Source: Phycisphaerales bacterium
Lineage (GTDB): Bacteria > Planctomycetota > Phycisphaerae > UBA1845
Length of the DNA: 64,000 bases
NCBI GenBank assembly: GCA_020353195.1
Contig: CP070691.1
Location: 3,717,665 to 3,781,664 of the forward strand
Direction: 5' to 3'
Shown: one piece after another, positions 16,757 through 26,407 of the stretch
Position numbering within the stretch: position 1 is the stretch's first letter
How the letters are laid out: every line of letters starts with the position of its first letter
Translations under genes and position numbers: made by a program
The notes under the pieces: model-generated
Database searches by the model: none
What the model was told of the DNA's origin: nothing
What the model saw: the letters and a program-made list of their open reading frames with translations, nothing else

Positions 16757-19165
16757 ATGAACAGGCGATGGTTATGGATGTTGGCGGTCGGAAGCATCGT
16801 GATGGCGGGGAGCCTGCCGGCGTGGGGGCAGCCGCCACCGTTTATCGAGTTTGTGACGGGCTTTGAGGGGTCGTGGCCGCCGTATCTGGTGGACGGCTCG
16901 GACTGCGAGGTGATCTTCCGCGATCCGCGGAACGCATCCACCACGGAGGGCTTTATCGATGCCGCTGTCCCGAACGACTCGTTCGTCGCCTCGAGTACCG
17001 GCCCGCTCGGGGGGTTCGTCGTGCCGTCGAGCGGCACGCAGGCGAACCTGTCGTACTGGGTGTGGGAGGACTCGGCCCAGCACATCGCCTGGGTCCGTCT
17101 GCAGACGACCAAGACGGTGTACATTCCGAACCCGGCGATTCACCTTGGCGGCAAAGTGCGTTTTTATCTTGGGGGTACGGCGTACACCGACGACTCGTTT
17201 GCGTCGGAGGTCACGACCGCCAACATCTATCTCGGTGTTGGCGTTCGGGAGTCCGGGGCGGGGGTTCCCCTCGGTACGGACGGCGGCATTGCCGGTGCCA
17301 TCGAGTGGGTCGGTGTCGACAAGCTGGTGGAGATCCTGGCGGGTACGAACGGTTTCTGTGACACCACGGCGGACCCGCTGAGCGACGACGTGCAGGTGCT
17401 CGCGCCCGGCACGCCGGCCGGTCCGGACGACGTGTGCGTCGACGGGGGCCCCGACGGTGTTATGGACACGGCCCGAGAAGTGGACGACACGCTTGCCGTC
17501 ACGCCGAAGGGGCTGACCACGGTTCCGTTGGATCGCACGATGCGGCTGTACGAGTTCGACCTGCCCGCGTTGGAGCTGTCCGGCGACGTGCACAGCTTCA
17601 ACGAGGGCGACGGCGCGCTCTTGGCGACGCCGAACAACCGGGGGACGCTGGAGCATCTGGCGCTGGCCAACGACCCGGCCAACGGCGGCAAGAACGCGAA
17701 CCTCATGCTGCTATGGGTCGATGACGTCGAGTTCGAGGCCCCGATTCCCGATCCGCCGGTGATCTCGATTTCGCCCGAGCCGCCGCGTCCGCTGGACAGC
17801 AATGGCGTCAAGCTGGAGGGTCTGGGGTACGGAACCGTCCCGGCCGACCTGGTCGAGGTTTATGTTCAGGGCGTGGGCGGTGATCCGGACTACCTGCTCG
17901 GAACACTTACGGGCCCGGTCACCGGCACGGCCACGGTCCCCACGAGCATCGTGCTGCCGTTCAACGTTTTCATTTACGCCCGGCAGACGGTCGCCGGTGT
18001 GTTGAGTGACAACTCGATTGCGATGAAGGTGTCGACGCCGGGTAACGCGCCTTTGGGTACGTGCATGGCCGTTCGCGAGACCGACCTGTACGACCACGAC
18101 CTGAGCTGCGGCGACAACGGCACCGGATTCGACGCGAGCCAGCCGTCGAACCTGGAGTGGATCGGCTCGACCGGGCATGAGCCGGGCTCATGGGGAACGC
18201 CGGCCGGCACGCGTCGCCTCAGGCCGGAGTTCGGCTGGCGCGAGGTGATCTTCGACCCGTGCACGGACGACATAGGCCTGTTCAGCGGTGATGGCGTTAT
18301 CGCCACGAACGGTGTTGGCCACACGAACGGCGTCTGGGAAGGGCTCTACTTCCGGATTGACGACGCCGCCCCGTCGATGGGACCGTACACGGTTTACATC
18401 GATGACGTGAGGGTGCTCGTGGACGGTGCGGAGCATTGCCTGATCGACGACTTCGAGGGCTACACGATCGGCGATTTTATTGTCGAGGGCGAGGTCACGG
18501 GCGATCCGCCGGTCGCTTACGGTACGGCGGGCACGCTGGCGGCCGGTGACGACGTGCAGGAGGTTCCGCTCGGCGCTCAGACCTACCTTGAGCAGATCAT
18601 TGTCAGCGCCGGAGCGAACGGTGTGATTGACTCGACGCCCGCCAGCGGCGAGTACGTGGACTCCATCCACGCTCGATTCGACACGCCGGGAACGGCGGGC
18701 ACCGATGTCGGCGTGCTCGATGAACCGGCGTTAAGCGCCATCACCGACGAGGAGGCGTGCGGTGGCACGCAGTCGCTGAAGTTGGAATGGGCGTTTGTCA
18801 GTGCGTCGAACAACTACAACCATCTGCGCCTGACGACGAACGAGTTCCTGTATCAGCAGCCCAATCCCTCGGAGATAATGCTGATGCCGGACCCCGTGAT
18901 TCCGTTCACTCTGGACGGCACCTGGTGTGACGGCAGCAGCGACATCGCCTACAGCTTTATGTTCAAGATGGAGCCGACGCCGTTGATGGGTGACTGTGAT
19001 TTCGACGGCGACGTCGACCTGTCGGATGCCGGCTGCTTCCAGGAGTGCTTCGGGACCAGCCCGCTGTCGACCGACTGCGATAGTTGGTTCGACTACAACC
19101 GGGATAACGACGTCGGCTACGACGACTGGTTGATGTTCCAGTTGTCCATGAGCGGGCCTCAGTAG
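16757..19165 (+). CDS. Large secreted modular protein with C-terminal dockerin-like repeats
   Basis: 802 residues. A signal peptide ends near 'LPAWG-QPPP'. Module A-like sequence (GFEGSW, then EVIFRDP at ~51) is followed by module B (GVRES ~162, 'GAIEWVGVDKL', 'LEHLALAND'). A short Ig-like stretch comes next, then a second B-like copy (AVRETD ~437, 'LEWIGSTG'), then a partial A ('SLKLEWAF', 'LRLTTNEF'). The end is a dockerin-like pair of calcium loops: 'DCDFDGDVDLSD' and 'DYNRDNDVGYDD'. AAGGAG lies six bases before the ATG; the long open frame upstream has no site. No enzyme motif is seen. The most likely role is a surface-displayed or complex-forming binding protein (inference). Confidence 0.8.
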   Translation: MNRRWLWMLAVGSIVMAGSLPAWGQPPPFIEFVTGFEGSWPPYLVDGSDCEVIFRDPRNASTTEGFIDAAVPNDSFVASSTGPLGGFVVPSSGTQANLSYWVWEDSAQHIAWVRLQTTKTVYIPNPAIHLGGKVRFYLGGTAYTDDSFASEVTTANIYLGVGVRESGAGVPLGTDGGIAGAIEWVGVDKLVEILAGTNGFCDTTADPLSDDVQVLAPGTPAGPDDVCVDGGPDGVMDTAREVDDTLAVTPKGLTTVPLDRTMRLYEFDLPALELSGDVHSFNEGDGALLATPNNRGTLEHLALANDPANGGKNANLMLLWVDDVEFEAPIPDPPVISISPEPPRPLDSNGVKLEGLGYGTVPADLVEVYVQGVGGDPDYLLGTLTGPVTGTATVPTSIVLPFNVFIYARQTVAGVLSDNSIAMKVSTPGNAPLGTCMAVRETDLYDHDLSCGDNGTGFDASQPSNLEWIGSTGHEPGSWGTPAGTRRLRPEFGWREVIFDPCTDDIGLFSGDGVIATNGVGHTNGVWEGLYFRIDDAAPSMGPYTVYIDDVRVLVDGAEHCLIDDFEGYTIGDFIVEGEVTGDPPVAYGTAGTLAAGDDVQEVPLGAQTYLEQIIVSAGANGVIDSTPASGEYVDSIHARFDTPGTAGTDVGVLDEPALSAITDEEACGGTQSLKLEWAFVSASNNYNHLRLTTNEFLYQQPNPSEIMLMPDPVIPFTLDGTWCDGSSDIAYSFMFKMEPTPLMGDCDFDGDVDLSDAGCFQECFGTSPLSTDCDSWFDYNRDNDVGYDDWLMFQLSMSGPQ

Positions 19166-19196
19166 CCACCTGCGGGCGGGAGGAAAACTTCGAAAC

Positions 19197-19236
19197 GCGC
19201 GCCGACCGGTGTTTCAGCCGGTCGGCGTGCTTTTTT
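19197..19236 (+). terminator. Strong intrinsic terminator after the 802-residue gene
   Basis: A 13-bp stem (GCGCGCCGACCGG with CCGGTCGGCGTGC, one G-T pair) with an 8-base loop and a run of six T directly after it (19231-19236). This is the clearest terminator in the window. Confidence 0.85.
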
Positions 19237-19519
19237 CCACGTCCCGGCCGGCTGGGGCGCCCCATATCCCCTTGGCAGGACAGGCATCCTGTTGCATACG
19301 GGGGTCCGGCGGGAGGCGGGGGAGCTTGCAGCTCCTGAGCCCCGGCGGGAGTTGCGGCCTGTGCCGGCGTCACTGCGGGCGCTGATCAGCCCGAGACGGC
19401 TATGGCGCGCGAATCGGGCTTGTGGACCTGCGGGAAGCCAACATCGAGGGATTAAAGTATCCCGGTAATCATCACGCGGGGCGGGGCCGAAAAAGTCCCC
19501 GTGAGCCGGCGCTTTGCGA

Positions 19520-19548
19520 TTCCAACTCCAGGGGGACCGTGCTAAAAT
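19520..19548 (+). promoter_or_regulatory. Putative promoter of the 1461-residue dockerin gene
   Basis: TTCCAA (19520-19525), 17 bases, TAAAAT (19543-19548) continuing AGGTG. The extended TA.AATAGGTG is shared with the promoter at 38200. No other good -10 box was found between the terminator and the gene. Confidence 0.45.
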
Positions 19549-20023
19549 AGGTGTCGACTCAGTGGCGGCTGGTTCCGCAGCTGTGCCTGCGGTGGCCGAG
19601 CGCCGTGCGGGTCGGATCGGAAAGAGGCGGTTACGGCGCTGGTGGGGCGTTCCGGGGCAGGTTTCCCGGCACGTTGGGTTCGGGAAAGGGGTGCCCGACG
19701 TTGGAGGTTCGGGTGTCAGGGATTCGCATGCCTGCGTCGTACAACCCTCTTGATTGTCACAGAGTTTTGCCGGCATCGAAAGGGTGAGTGCCGGGTCGTG
19801 TCGGCTGGGGGCCGGCCGACGAGAGGTAACTGGTGAAACGAGCGACTCCTGTCCGTCGAGAGTCGGACTGGGCGGGGCTCGTGTTTCATAGTGGCTGTTG
19901 ATCGGTGATGTGTCAGTGGAGCGCTCTACGGCGGACGGGATGCAGGTGATGTCGTTTTCGCCGTCGGCGGGTCCGCAGCGTGCTGAATCCCCAAGGGTGA
20001 TGACCTTTTATGGAGGAAGTCTG
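19549..20023 (+). other. Long untranslated leader (about 470 bases)
   Basis: Between the putative promoter and the ATG at 20024 there is no frame with a ribosome binding site and protein-like sequence. A hairpin of GTCGGC with GCCGAC is possible around 19798-19821. No known riboswitch motif was recognised. Confidence 0.4.
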
Positions 20024-23000
20024 ATGGTGACAAAGTTGTTGCGACTGGCGGTGGTGGGCGTGGTGACCACGATGGTCTGGCCCGCGCCGCTGTGGGCCCA
20101 GTATCCGTCGGAGGTCGTGGGTTTCAACGGCCCGCCGAATGACGATCCGTCTACATCGCAGGAGATGTTCCGAACGCCTCAGATATCCGGAACGACAGCG
20201 CTTTACATCCTCCCGAATGTGAACCCGTACGACAACAACGCGGCGTTCCGGGCGAGCGGGCTGCAGACGGAAGGGGCTGCCGCGCTCGAGGCGTTCTTCA
20301 AATGGGTCGATCCTGCGGATCCGGACGGGTGGCTGCGCCTCACGACGTTCAACGGGGCCGAGCGACCGAATCCAGGCCTGGACACACAGGGCAAGGTGCG
20401 GTTCAAGATCGTCAACAAGGGCGAGATCACCAAGGGTGCAATCGGGCTGTGCCTCGGCATCCGGGAAACCGGCCAGGATGTTCCCCAGTTGCAGAATGGC
20501 GGCACGGTCGGTGACATCGAGTGGGCGGGGGTGAGCGAGGACCTGAGTGTGATCGACGCGGGCACGAACGGAATCATCGAGTCGGCGGTGGCGGGCGATG
20601 ATGTTCTGATCGACACGAACGGGGTCCAGGCCATCAACTGGGGGCCCGACCGCGTTCTCCAGTCGGTCGCCAATCCGACCAGCGACGACGTGGCGGCTTC
20701 CGGGTACGTCCGCAGCAGCGCCACGGGTGGTCGGGTTCCGGTTCCGGCGATCACGATTGGAGTCTCGGTCGTGCCGAAACTGCTCGAGTGGGACCTTTCG
20801 ACGGGCGCGGTTACCGTGGACGGAGGCGGCGCGGTCGGGGGCCTTGCGGGCTTCACGGGCAACGGCGATCTGTCGGATGCGCTGAACCATCGCGGGACGC
20901 TCGAGCATTTGGCCATCACGAACGTGGTGACCGACGCGGCCATCACCATCGACTTCGCGATCGACGAGTTGCAGTTTGAGGCCACGATGCCGGATCCGGT
21001 TCTTCCGCCGTCGGTGGTCTCGCCGATTGTCGCCGGTCAGGAACAGATATCGGTTACCAACTTGATGTATGAGGTGGACGAGGTGTCGCTGTACGTGGCG
21101 ACTCCTCCCGGCGCTCCGGTTTTGGTCGAGACGAAGACGGTCTACAGCAACGCCGATGTGGTGTTCACGATCGGCCCTCCCGGCGCTGTGGAGGACGACG
21201 TGTACACGGCTACGCAGGGCAGTGATCAAAGCGGCACCATGGTCACGAGTGATCACTCGCTTGGCATCACGGTGCTGCCCGCGGCGCCGCCGTTCACGTT
21301 CTCGCTCGTGATGAATGAGGACGGCGACTGTGGTACGGCGACCTACGAGTGGGTCGGCGTCACCTCGATTACCGGCAGCTACGGTGCCCAGGGCACGCCC
21401 GTTTTTGCGGATAGCGCGGTGTGGCAGACGGTCGAGATTCCGCTGGATAACGATGATCTGGTCTGGAGTTGGGCCGGTTACGGCAGCGGCGCTCTGGACG
21501 ACTGCGCCGGGTGTCTGGCCAGTGACGTTTACTCGATGGACACGCTGTGGTTCACGATCGCACCGGATGCCGACTCGAACGGTTTGGGGCCGTGGGAGCT
21601 GTACATCGACGCGGTGCAGATGATTGACTCCGTTGGCGCCGACAGCGACATCATCATGGACTTCGAGGATGGGATCAACCGGATCCAGTTGCCGCGGTAC
21701 CAGAGTCCGGTGCAGACGGTAGACTCGAGTGTTTCCTCGGACGCCTCCTACAGCGGCGACGCGAGCCATCGTCTGATCTGGTCGTATGACTCCACCGATC
21801 CGTCCCTGTCGTTGGGCATGATGCAGCGGACGGGATGGCCCTGTGTTGTCAACCAGGTGCAGTTTGACGACACCTCTTCGGCCTTGCGGTTCCGCCTGTT
21901 GTGCCGCGAGATATCGACGAACGCGTTGCCGCTTCCTGAAGTTGTCGGGCCGATCGTGCTCGGGCAGGGGGCCGAAACCCAGGACACGATCCGAGTCAAC
22001 GTCGATTCGAGCGCGACGTCGGTTCAGCTGCTGATCGACGGGGAGGACGGGGATGTCATATCGCCGATCCCCGGCACCGAGGTTGATTTCACGGGTCAGA
22101 CGCTAGTGGCCGGCCAATCGATTTCCGCCAGGCAGACGCTGCCGGGCGGGATCAGCGATCCGGCGTATCCGAAGCCCGTTGCGCCCAAGTCGTTGCCTCC
22201 GACGGTGAATGGCCCGCTTTTCCCGGGCGATTGGAGTGTTACGGTCAGCGACTGTCTTACCGCTCCTCACGCGACCGCGTACGCCATCTGGGTGTATGCC
22301 GGGGGGACCGAGCTGATCGGTGCCGAGTACGGCGGAACGGAGACCGTGGTGGTGCCATTGTTCAGCAGGCCGCTGGCGCCGGACGAGTTGATCACGGCCG
22401 TCCAGACCGTCAACGGGATCGACAGCGATCCGTCGGAGCCGGTGATCGTGGCGATTCCGGGTCCGACGATCTTTAAGGTTCCGGCACAAGGTGACGCCGA
22501 CGTGAGGGTGATTGACGTCCTCCCGACTGCGTCACTTGTGACGGTCTCGGTGAACGGCGGGGCAACTTCATTCTCGGCGGATCCGGGCGGCGAGACCTGG
22601 GTGAATGTTCCGGTCAGCGGGCTCGTGGCGGGCGACACCGTAACCGCCAACATGACGGTGATGGGCAACCTGAGCGGCGAGTCCGAAGCCGAGACGGTCA
22701 CCACGAATGTGGAGACCCTTATCATATGCGACGACTTTGAATCGTACGCCAACCAGGCGGCTTTCGAGTTGGCCTGGCCGGTGAGGGGCACAACCCTGGA
22801 TCTCGTGGGTCAGAATACCACGCCCGGCGGGAGCCAGGGGCTGTACGCCAACGGGAACGAGGGTAACTGGAAGCTGTTCACGCCCGGAGTCACTCCGGCG
22901 GTACAGGTGCCGGTGGTCTGGACGATGACGTACTACGACTTCGAAGGCGAAGGAGGTCCGGACGACCGCCAGTTCCTGCAGCTTGACGGCAGCTACTGGT

Positions 23001-24409
23001 ATGGAGGCGGGTCCGGGTCGTATTTCCTGCTGGAGATGGGGACCTGGTACGACTCGCGCACGCATTACTGCCTCCGGATATTCGGTAGTGGCGGGCCGGG
23101 CTGGGTGGTCCTCGATCAGTACGACGCTCCCCCGCGGTCGATCGGGTGGCACTCGTTCTCCGTGATCTACAAGGGTGATCGTATCGACGCCTATGTCGAC
23201 GGTCTTCTGGCGTTGAAGAACGTGGCCTCGCCGACAGGGATGGTGCTTGAAGTGGCTCAGCTCGGGGCCAATCCTTACGGCAACGGGCAGATGTACACGG
23301 ACGACTACTGCGTAACGACGGGGCCGGCGCGGATTCCGGTTTTGGATCTTCCGCCGGTGGCGCCGACGGTGGAGAGCCCGCTGGTGGATGGTGACGCCAT
23401 TGTGACGGTGAGCGGCATCACAGACGACGCGGACAGCGTGACCGTGTACACCAACGGCGGATCACCCGTCACGCTCCCGCTGACGCCCGGCGCGCAGACC
23501 GAGGCTGACGTTACGGTGGCGCAGCTGGCGCATCTCGATCTGGTCACGGCGACGCAGCACAACGCCATCGGTGATTCCGGCGTGTCGGCGGCGCTGGAGG
23601 TCGGAAAGGGCAGCGGCGACGTTCTGATCTGCATTGGGATCCGCGATGCGAATGACGACATTGAGTGGGTCGGTGCCTCCACCCACCTGAACGGTGCGCC
23701 GCAGGGCACGGCAATCAGCCCGTCGGCGTCGTGGCAGCCGCTTTCGTTTGACCCCACCGGGCCGGCGGTCAGCCCGATGATTCACGGAACGGGCCCCGTC
23801 GGTGACGGCGTCATCGACGGGACGACCGGGACGCTGGAGCACCTGGCGGTTGCGGTCAATGCCGCCTCGGCAGATCGGAGCACGGGCGTGTACAACCTGT
23901 TCGTGGACAACGTGGATAACCCCGCCGGAGTCGGGCTGATCACCGATTTCGAGTCGTTCGCGCTCGGTGCCGAGGTCCTGTTCCAGGAGCCGACGTACTC
24001 CGGTACGACGTATCCCGACGACCTTTCGTATCCGCCCAGTGTCAGCCAGGTCACTGATGCGCCGGGCAACCCGGGCCAGTCGGCGTGGCTGCGGTGGTTC
24101 TGGAAGGACACGACCGATCAGCGATGGGCGCGGATCACGACGGCCTCGGCGACTAACCTGCCGAGCCCGACCATCGACCTCACGAAGCCGATCAGCATGG
24201 ATATTCTGCTGATGGCGGATTGCGGTACGGTGAGCGGCGACATGGACGATGACGGCGACGTGGACATTGCGGACTACCCGCCGTTCGAGCAGTGTCTGCT
24301 CGGCCCGTTGACGTCGGTCGGCCCGGATTGCGTCTGTGCCGATTTCAACGGGGACCGCGACGTCGATCTCTCAGACGTCGCCCGGTTCCAGCGGGCGTTC
24401 GGCCCGTAA
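20024..24409 (+). CDS. Giant secreted modular protein with repeated A/B modules, LamG-like domain and dockerin-like end
   Basis: 1461 residues. A signal peptide ends at 'PLWA-QYPS'. Reading along: module A (EMFRTP ~47, 'WLRLTTFNGAERPNP'), module B (GIRET ~145, 'DIEWAGVSEDL', 'LEHLAITN'), Ig-like stretches, a second B-like and A-like pair (~430-650), more Ig-like repeats, then a LamG/jelly-roll-like block from about residue 905 ('ICDDFESYANQAAF'). A third B follows (GIRDA ~1205, 'LEHLAVAV', 'LFVDNVDN'), then a third A (EVLFQEPTYSGTT ~1317) and two calcium loops at the end ('DMDDDGDVDIAD', 'DFNGDRDVDLSD'). GGAGGA sits six bases before the ATG. No catalytic motif was seen. Probably a surface scaffold or ligand-binding protein (inference). 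Confidence 0.8.
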   Translation: MVTKLLRLAVVGVVTTMVWPAPLWAQYPSEVVGFNGPPNDDPSTSQEMFRTPQISGTTALYILPNVNPYDNNAAFRASGLQTEGAAALEAFFKWVDPADPDGWLRLTTFNGAERPNPGLDTQGKVRFKIVNKGEITKGAIGLCLGIRETGQDVPQLQNGGTVGDIEWAGVSEDLSVIDAGTNGIIESAVAGDDVLIDTNGVQAINWGPDRVLQSVANPTSDDVAASGYVRSSATGGRVPVPAITIGVSVVPKLLEWDLSTGAVTVDGGGAVGGLAGFTGNGDLSDALNHRGTLEHLAITNVVTDAAITIDFAIDELQFEATMPDPVLPPSVVSPIVAGQEQISVTNLMYEVDEVSLYVATPPGAPVLVETKTVYSNADVVFTIGPPGAVEDDVYTATQGSDQSGTMVTSDHSLGITVLPAAPPFTFSLVMNEDGDCGTATYEWVGVTSITGSYGAQGTPVFADSAVWQTVEIPLDNDDLVWSWAGYGSGALDDCAGCLASDVYSMDTLWFTIAPDADSNGLGPWELYIDAVQMIDSVGADSDIIMDFEDGINRIQLPRYQSPVQTVDSSVSSDASYSGDASHRLIWSYDSTDPSLSLGMMQRTGWPCVVNQVQFDDTSSALRFRLLCREISTNALPLPEVVGPIVLGQGAETQDTIRVNVDSSATSVQLLIDGEDGDVISPIPGTEVDFTGQTLVAGQSISARQTLPGGISDPAYPKPVAPKSLPPTVNGPLFPGDWSVTVSDCLTAPHATAYAIWVYAGGTELIGAEYGGTETVVVPLFSRPLAPDELITAVQTVNGIDSDPSEPVIVAIPGPTIFKVPAQGDADVRVIDVLPTASLVTVSVNGGATSFSADPGGETWVNVPVSGLVAGDTVTANMTVMGNLSGESEAETVTTNVETLIICDDFESYANQAAFELAWPVRGTTLDLVGQNTTPGGSQGLYANGNEGNWKLFTPGVTPAVQVPVVWTMTYYDFEGEGGPDDRQFLQLDGSYWYGGGSGSYFLLEMGTWYDSRTHYCLRIFGSGGPGWVVLDQYDAPPRSIGWHSFSVIYKGDRIDAYVDGLLALKNVASPTGMVLEVAQLGANPYGNGQMYTDDYCVTTGPARIPVLDLPPVAPTVESPLVDGDAIVTVSGITDDADSVTVYTNGGSPVTLPLTPGAQTEADVTVAQLAHLDLVTATQHNAIGDSGVSAALEVGKGSGDVLICIGIRDANDDIEWVGASTHLNGAPQGTAISPSASWQPLSFDPTGPAVSPMIHGTGPVGDGVIDGTTGTLEHLAVAVNAASADRSTGVYNLFVDNVDNPAGVGLITDFESFALGAEVLFQEPTYSGTTYPDDLSYPPSVSQVTDAPGNPGQSAWLRWFWKDTTDQRWARITTASATNLPSPTIDLTKPISMDILLMADCGTVSGDMDDDGDVDIADYPPFEQCLLGPLTSVGPDCVCADFNGDRDVDLSDVARFQRAFGP

Positions 24410-24445
24410 TCTGTCCGGGCGGGGTGGGATGTGTTTGAGACCCTG

Positions 24446-24478
24446 CGGGCCCGCCTGCCTTGATCGCAGGCGGGCCCG
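24446..24478 (+). terminator. Perfect 13-bp inverted repeat between the giant gene and the GHL10 gene
   Basis: CGGGCCCGCCTGC (24446-24458) and its exact complement (24466-24478) with a 7-base loop. Only two T follow, so it may act as a partial terminator, a processing site or an mRNA end-stabiliser rather than a full stop. Confidence 0.5.
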
Positions 24479-24510
24479 TTAGCCATGTTCCCGATCATGG
24501 GAGGAAGACT

Positions 24511-26295
24511 ATGAGGTTTCTCGGCTTGGATGGGAGGACCCGGTGGCCAGGAGTCGGGGCTTCGTTCTGTTGCGTCTTGTTCTGTTCGGTCTTTGTCCGC
24601 GCGGCTGCAGGGCAGGCGATCGCCGTTGATGGCGGGGAGGGCGAGTTTGCTGCCCCGGCCGGGGCGTGGACGACCGGCGAATCTGTGACGCCCGCGACCA
24701 CGCCGTCGGAGTTCCGGGGGTTCTGGGCGGACGTGTTTCACGCGGGCCTTCAGAATGCCGCCCAGGTCGACGAGATGATTGCCGAGGCGGTTGCGGGGAA
24801 TTACAACGCGATCGTGCCGGAGGTCCTGGCATTTCACGACAACCAGTACGGTTCTCACGGTGCGTACTGGAAATCCGACATTGTGGCCCGATCGTCCTAC
24901 GTCACCACGTCGTTCGACCCGTTGGCGTACATCGTGCAGCGGGCTCACGCCAACGGCCTAGAGGTGCACCCGTGGCTGGTTGCGTTTCGCGTGTCCAGCA
25001 CGTGGCCGCCGCCGGGCAACGCCACGGTGGCCGCCCATCCCGAGTGGCTGATGGTCCCCAGGGCGTCCATGGGCAGCGTGGCGACGGTCGGCAGCTACTA
25101 TACGTTCGATCCCGGTTCGCCGGGCGTTCAGGATTATCTGATGAGTATCGTCCGGGAGTTGTGCGAGGACTACGAGATCGACGGCATTCACTGGGACTAC
25201 ATTCGATACACGGACGTGGACGCTGGCTATCCCGCCGACCTGTCGTACGCGCATTCGACGCTGCGGCGGTTCCAGGCGATCACGGGGTATCCGGGTACGC
25301 CGCCTACAGATTACGGGCCGTGGAACGACTTCCGCCGCCGGACCATCACCGAGGTCGTGCGACGGGCCATGTTCGAGATTCCGATCGTCGCGAACCCGCG
25401 TCAGCCGCTGCGGCACACCGCGGCGCTGGTGACGTGGTATCCGGCCAACGTCAATTTCCACCTGACCCGCCCTTATTACGAGTCTTTCAGCGACTGGGAA
25501 TACTGGCAGTCGATGGGCTATCTCGACGCCACGATCCCGATGTGCTACTTCGACGAGAACAGCTACCCGTCGACCTACCGGGCCTGGGTGGACAACTCGG
25601 TGATGTGGGCGAACAACTACAACCGGCACACGTACATCGGGCCGGGTATCTACTTGAACACCTTTGCCGACAGCGTGACGCAGATCCAGTACGCCCGCGC
25701 CGCGGGGGCGCACGGGATCTGCACCTACTCGTACCGGTCGACGAACGACGCGGGGCAGTACTGGTCCAACTGGTACCCGTATGTGGCGACCAACGTCTTC
25801 ACCGAAGCGGCCTCGGTGCCGACCATGCCCTGGCGCGATCCGGCCGCCGCCACGGCGGGTGCGGTCTTCGGGCGCGTGACCGACGGCGCCACCGGTGCGC
25901 CGATCGACGACGCGACCATCGAGGTGAACGGATTTGCGATGGTTCAGACGGACGGGAACGGATGCTATCTAGTGGCGAATCTGTCGGCCGGCGCGTCCGG
26001 CACCATCGTCCCGTTCAGCGCGAACTACGCCGGCTACTCCGAAGTTCACCGCCCGGCGGTGCTGGTCGAGCGGGCCGGTTTCACGGAGGCCAACTTCGCT
26101 CTCGGTACGTGGCTGGAGGGCGACTACGACGTGGACGGGGACGTGGACCTGGACGACTACGACCGGTTCTTCGAATGTCTGACCGATCCGGACGGGGGTC
26201 CGATCGGCGCGGGCTGCGACGTGTTCGACTTTGACACCGACGCCGACGTGGATCTGCGGGATTTCTCCGTGATCCAGGCGTCGTTTACCGATTGA
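24511..26295 (+). CDS. Secreted GHL10/DUF187-type glycosidase with carboxypeptidase-regulatory-like and dockerin-like domains
   Basis: 594 residues. A signal peptide ends near 'RAAAGQ'. The barrel domain (~65-440) begins 'SEFRGFWADVFHAGLQNAAQ' and contains 'DGIHWDYIRYTDVDAGY', the acidic signature strand of the GHL10 family (YngK-like), which acts on polysaccharide or peptidoglycan-type glycans in the few cases studied. Next comes a regulatory-like beta domain ('GRVTDGATGAPIDDATIEVNG'), then a dockerin-like pair of calcium loops. GGGAGGA precedes the ATG. It follows the giant dockerin gene by 101 bp. A close paralogue with the same domain order lies at 38406. Confidence 0.85.
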   Translation: MRFLGLDGRTRWPGVGASFCCVLFCSVFVRAAAGQAIAVDGGEGEFAAPAGAWTTGESVTPATTPSEFRGFWADVFHAGLQNAAQVDEMIAEAVAGNYNAIVPEVLAFHDNQYGSHGAYWKSDIVARSSYVTTSFDPLAYIVQRAHANGLEVHPWLVAFRVSSTWPPPGNATVAAHPEWLMVPRASMGSVATVGSYYTFDPGSPGVQDYLMSIVRELCEDYEIDGIHWDYIRYTDVDAGYPADLSYAHSTLRRFQAITGYPGTPPTDYGPWNDFRRRTITEVVRRAMFEIPIVANPRQPLRHTAALVTWYPANVNFHLTRPYYESFSDWEYWQSMGYLDATIPMCYFDENSYPSTYRAWVDNSVMWANNYNRHTYIGPGIYLNTFADSVTQIQYARAAGAHGICTYSYRSTNDAGQYWSNWYPYVATNVFTEAASVPTMPWRDPAAATAGAVFGRVTDGATGAPIDDATIEVNGFAMVQTDGNGCYLVANLSAGASGTIVPFSANYAGYSEVHRPAVLVERAGFTEANFALGTWLEGDYDVDGDVDLDDYDRFFECLTDPDGGPIGAGCDVFDFDTDADVDLRDFSVIQASFTD

Positions 26296-26332
26296 CGCCC
26301 GGGAGCGGGTTGCGATCGTACTGTGACGGCGC

Positions 26333-26356
26333 GCCGGCACGCCGGTCCGTGCCGGC
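26333..26356. terminator. Hairpin between convergent genes
   Basis: GCCGGCAC (26333-26340) and GTGCCGGC (26349-26356) with an 8-base loop, midway between the GHL10 gene and the convergent glycosyltransferase gene. There is no T-run on either side, so termination is only suggested by position. Confidence 0.35.
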
Positions 26357-26407
26357 CCGGCGCTTCGCTCAGTTCTGCTGCTCACTCTTGAATCACCGGT
26401 GATCGCA

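Noticed and set aside
19159-19776. 205-codon minus-strand frame between the two dockerin genes
   Set aside because: It overlaps the strong terminator and the promoter, has Pro/Arg-rich sequence without a domain, and lacks a ribosome binding site.
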